NCBI GenBank assembly: GCA_947623455.1 | Contig: OX392533.1 | Location: 29,944,229 to 30,008,228, forward strand | Source of the DNA: Mimachlamys varia | Taxonomy: Eukaryota > Mollusca > Bivalvia > Pectinida > Pectinidae | Direction of reading: 5' to 3' | Length of the DNA stretch: 64,000 nucleotides | Part shown: in pieces, positions 60,540 through 64,000 of the stretch | Numbering within the stretch: the first letter of the stretch is position 1 | How the letters are laid out: every line of letters starts with the position of its first letter | Program-made: the position numbers and the translations under genes | Notes under the pieces: generated by a model | Databases searched by the model: none | What the model was told of the DNA's origin: nothing | The model's input: only the letters and a program-made list of their open reading frames with translations

Positions 60540-61675
60540 TGTACAAGACCTCATGATCAACCAAGCTCTTGAGAGTCTAGGGCCTCAGCTCAAAGCTGTC
60601 TAAGTCATTAAGTTCTCTAAGCCAACAAAGGTACTAGACTCGTCTGTCAATCACCTATAATATATATATATTATATGTGTTTGATTTATTTCAGAGATTC
60701 ATTGGGTAATAGGGCGAAAACAGATATTGCATTAAACATATTTTAAAGTAGTGACTCTAATCACATTGGCTAAGAGCGATAAAAGTAGTTCTTAAATCAT
60801 GTTTGGCAAGATCTACCACATAAATGAAAATTGACTTGAGAATGAATTAATGATCTGGTGTAGCTGTATAATATCTCCAAACTATTGTTGGAAATTCAAG
60901 TTCCTGTTATCATGTGACAGTGGGTGAACACTTGTTTGGTATTTTCTATAATGGAAAATACACATTTTACATCATAGCATTATATAACATTAAATAATCC
61001 AAAATTCATCCATTTTCTCCTCACAAAATTATATTTTATCTATACTTTCTTCATCAGTACCATCCTCTCTCACTCATAAACCACTCCAATTATAAGTTTT
61101 CCAAAGCAAGAGATTGTGTTCCTCATTGTGTGGTGTTACAATGGTTTTACAATTTAAATATCTGGAAAGAAATTTTCTTCTTCTTTTTCATTTCATTACA
61201 CTAAACTGGCGCAGAAAAGGACTGATAGTTGGGTGGAAAAGATGAGTGTCTAAAAAATATTCCTCCGAGACTGGTAAAAATTGGCTGCTAAAATGTAAAC
61301 ACAAAGAAAAATGAAAGAAAAAAGATGGTATATTCAGATTTGATTTAAATAAAAATTTATGGAGACATACTGAAGTCTTAACAACCTTGTTCATATAACA
61401 CAGATTTCTGATGAAAAAAACTTAATACAGTACACTGTAGTAGTTTCTCAAAAACATTTCCAAGGCCCAAACGTAAAATTGACGAATCCTGGGAAATCGT
61501 AGAATGAAACTATACATACCAAATGTAATCATAAAATAATTTTTAATGATGATTATATATATTGCATTACAGTGTAAACATTTATTCAAATACCACCAAT
61601 GGGAATAAAGATGAAATCTAGTACATGTACTATATAATGGTATGTTATGTTATATGTGGCTTTCTGAGTGTAAAT
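60540..61675. other. Non-coding, no gene recognised
   Basis: AT-rich; contains no recognisable exon. Could include 3' UTR of the minus-strand gene at 62533, if its cleavage site is distant. Confidence 0.3.
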
Positions 61676-61679
61676 CTAC

Positions 61680-61845
61680 TTTTAAGTGTCTACTGTAATG
61701 TATTATAGTGAGGAAACTGGAGTACCCTGAGAAAACCCATGTGGTCAGCAGGTGACCACTTACCTTTTCACGTCCGGTCGGGGAATCAAATCCCAGTCCC
61801 ATTGGTGAAAGGCAAGTGCACTATCCACTGCACCACCCGACCACA
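61680..61845 (-). mobile_element. tRNA-derived SINE
   Basis: On the minus strand: GGTCGGGTGGTGCAGTGGAT (tRNA head, A box), GGGATTTGATTCCCCGACC (B-box region), then GTGGTCAGCAG...ATGGGTTTTCTCAGGGTACT (core) and TTTCCTCAC. Same overall plan as the SINE at 24005-24226. Confidence 0.8.
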
Positions 61846-61855
61846 TGAAGTGTAC

Positions 61856-62165
61856 TTTCAGGTAACTACCAAAGTGTACTATTAGGCGAATACCAAAGCA
61901 TACTTTTAGATGACTACCAAAGTGTACCATTATGTGACTACCGAAGTGTACCATTATGTGATTACCAAATTGTACCATTATGAAAATAGCAAAGTGTACT
62001 TTTCGGTGTTTACAGAAGTGTTCTATTATGTGACTACCGAAGTGTACCATTATGTGACTACCGAAATGTACCATTATGTGAATACCAAAGTCTACCATTA
62101 TGTGACTACCGAAGAGTACCATTATGAGACTACCGAATTGTACTTTTTAGTGACTATCATACTAT
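61856..62165. repeat. 24-bp tandem array
   Basis: About 13 copies of GTGACTACCGAAGTGTACCA + TTAT, more diverged at the edges. In frame with codons, so it yields false frames on both strands (108 and 120 codons, 8-residue period). It abuts the SINE head. Confidence 0.9.
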
Positions 62166-62532
62166 TATGTTGCTACCAGATTATACATTCTGCAGACAAG
62201 TGTATTTATTCCAGTACAATACACCTTGCCAAATAAAGCCTGATGAGAGAAGTATAAACCAGAAGTACTGTACATTAATATCTAACAAGCAGGATTATCT
62301 TCCCACAAACCAAAGAATGTATCATTTCAGACACTTTCTTTCGATCATTTTGCATTTTCACTGTGACAATATGGACTTTGTTCTCATTGAAGTTGGTATT
62401 GCCAGAATTCGTGATCTGCAGGATGTAGAGACTGAAGGTGTATCGAAGATCTGCCGCACCAAATGCCAGTTCTCAATCAATACGACCTTGAAACTCTGTC
62501 AATTTGCCCTCATTGTGAGGCCGCCCTCATCG

Positions 62533-62687
62533 CTAGGACGGCTTTTGCTGTTTATCTGAAGGTTCGGCAGACTCTGTGTGTTGGTCACTGTGGCGTTTCC
62601 TCGATCTTTCCTCTGTATTAGGCTCGGTCCATACTTCTCCAGTATTGACGTCTTTCACTTTTTGGAAAGCAAATGCCAGATAGATTG
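62533..62687 (-). CDS. Unidentified gene, last coding exon
   Basis: Acceptor TTTCTTCCTTTCAG at 62688 and onward, then a 155-nt exon ending in TAG (62535-62533). Encodes a hydrophobic then charged C-terminus: IYLAFAFQKVKDVNTGEVW followed by a Glu/Arg/Ser/Lys-rich hydrophilic tail of about 30 residues. I do not recognise the family. Phase fits the exon at 63616-63649. Confidence 0.6.
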
Positions 62688-62758
62688 CTGAAAGGAAGAA
62701 ATCAGTCTCGGTCATGATAGTAATAGTAACTTGGTACTGACCATGGTCGGATACCCAA

Positions 62759-62806
62759 GTTTGATTGCACTACGCTAGGCTGCAGCCAAGCGTAGTGCAA
62801 TCAAAC
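62759..62806. repeat. Perfect 18-bp hairpin beside the 38-bp array
   Basis: GTTTGATTGCACTACGCT (62759-62776) is exactly inverted at 62789-62806, with a 12-base loop. It ends two bases before the array starts. Confidence 0.9.
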
Positions 62807-62808
62807 AT

Positions 62809-63112
62809 GGATATTTGACGATGGGTACTGACTAGCTAGAGAAAACGGATATTTGACGATGGGTACTGACTAGCTAGAGAAAACGGATATCTGACGATGG
62901 GTACTGACTAGCTAGAGAAAACGGATATCTGACGATGGGTACTGACTAGCTAGAGAAAACGGATATCTGACGATGGGTACTGACTAGTTAGAGAAAACGG
63001 ATATCTGACGATGGGTACTGACTAGCTAGAGAAAACGGATATCTGACGATGGGTACTGACTAGCTAGAGAAAACGGATATCTGACGATGGGTACTGACTA
63101 GCTAGAGAAAAC
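62809..63112. repeat. 38-bp tandem array, exactly eight copies
   Basis: 304 bp = 8 x 38. Unit GGATATCTGACGATGGGTAC + TGACTAGCTAGAGAAAAC. Copies differ only by a T in the first two (GGATATTTG) and one CTAGTTAG, so the array is young. It lies in the intron of the unidentified gene. Confidence 0.95.
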
Positions 63113-63615
63113 TTTCCAACCTCAATCAGTATCCATAGAAAGCATAATTGCATAATGAACTTTCAAATGAAAAGAAACAGTCTACCAGTACAGTTCATAT
63201 CTATAATTAAGCAATGAAAATAACCATATTTGAACATGTGGATTTAAGTGTTGATTTCCAGGCCTTGGTTATTTTTCTTAATTTGAAATTACATACCAGA
63301 TACTGTCATTCCCCATTGTAAAGCAAATAAATCTCGCAGATGTAAACTTTCTTAATTTTCTGTTTGTCACCTTTTTTGTTTGGGTTTTATTTTGCGGATC
63401 ATAAAATAATTTTGAACCCTAGATTATTGCCACCATCTATTTTTATTTCACAAGGTGTGAAATTTCTCAAATATTGATGCATTTACAAATTCAGCAAAAT
63501 TAACACCCTCGTGAATATTAGGAAGTATAAAGTATTGATATGGTGAGTGAAGAAGAAATTTGCCTGCTATTTTAGACTTCATTATTCAGATGAAACATTT
63601 TGCTCAAATACTTAC

Positions 63616-63649
63616 TGGAGGCATCCCATTCTGCTTGTGACAATGTTCC
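63616..63649 (-). CDS. Unidentified gene, penultimate exon
   Basis: 34-nt exon between acceptor CTCTTTGTAG and donor GTAAGT, encoding GTLSQAEWDAS plus one base. Joined to 62687 it reads ...WDAS-T-IYLAFAFQKV without interruption. Earlier exons are beyond the window. Confidence 0.5.
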
Positions 63650-64000
63650 CTACAAAGAGAGCACCATCGAGTCAGCAAATCATAAATCAAGGCTTTCACT
63701 TTTATTTCATCTGAAAAGGCCATATAGCCACCATGTACTTCAACCGCATACTTGCCAACTTTTTGAAATTTCCATGGGGGAGATTACGTGTGCTCAGAAT
63801 TGAAAACATAAATAATATGTATACATGCACTTTCAGAGGAAAAATAACACTTTTAAATGGCTTATTGTGAGCTCTTCTTTCAGATGAAATCATCAGATCT
63901 TTAAAAATAGGAACAGTTAAGCAAATTCCAAAGTTGAAAATGCAACATTATTGGGTCAAAATCGGGAGTCTCCCTCCTAAATAGGGAGAGTTGGCAAGAA
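63650..64000 (-). other. Intron of the unidentified gene
   Basis: AT-rich, no further exon seen before the window ends. Confidence 0.35.

Noticed and set aside
61745..61845. tRNA gene
   Set aside because: A- and B-box-like sequences are present, but the body lacks a clean cloverleaf and is followed by the SINE core, so it is a tRNA-derived SINE.
61760..62236. Frames of 108-120 codons rich in Tyr/His/Val
   Set aside because: Made by the 24-bp tandem array, with an 8-residue period on both strands.

Overview
The window is eukaryotic nuclear DNA. It is AT-rich, has GT-AG introns, contains tRNA-derived SINEs and many miniature transposons, and has no operon-like packing. The repeat content points to a bivalve mollusc: an element with ~158-bp core repeats followed by an ACGG-type microsatellite, and SINEs with a 'TTTTCTCCGGGTACTCC'-like core. 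That is inference, because no taxonomic search was possible.

The one fully supported gene is a complete minus-strand DNA topoisomerase I (TOP1), whose coding sequence runs from 53433 down to 34687. I resolved 20 coding exons, all bounded by GT-AG introns with matching phases. They add up to 2844 nt, a 947-residue protein. All five catalytic positions are present with exactly the human spacing (Arg670, Lys714, Arg772, His814, Tyr905). The N-terminal region is much longer than in vertebrates and is built of Ser/His/Lys-rich repeats. A TATA-less promoter with NRF1-, CCAAT- and YY1-like sites lies just upstream. The 3' end of a second, unidentified minus-strand gene lies at 62533-63649.

Region by region. 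1-31 kb: no recognisable gene. It holds two copies of a TTAA-flanked MITE family, a cluster of GGCGCTG (CTCF-like) motifs, a ~1.75-kb AT-rich element with terminal and subterminal repeats, one SINE and four large tandem arrays (units of 33, 25, 29 and about 40 bp). 31-34.7 kb: probable TOP1 3' UTR and downstream DNA. 34.7-53.4 kb: TOP1, whose introns carry further MITE copies, a nested bivalve-type element, a 1.1-kb TIR element, a 33-bp array and a triplicated splice-donor region. 53.6-61.8 kb: a transposon-rich intergenic region with a three-level nest, three hAT-like foldback MITEs with perfect 8-bp target duplications, and a pogo-like element. 61.8-64 kb: a SINE, a 24-bp array and the unidentified gene, whose intron holds a hairpin joined to eight exact-length 38-bp repeats.

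Most long open frames in the window (up to 475 codons) come from tandem arrays whose unit has no stop codon in the relevant frames. They are not genes.
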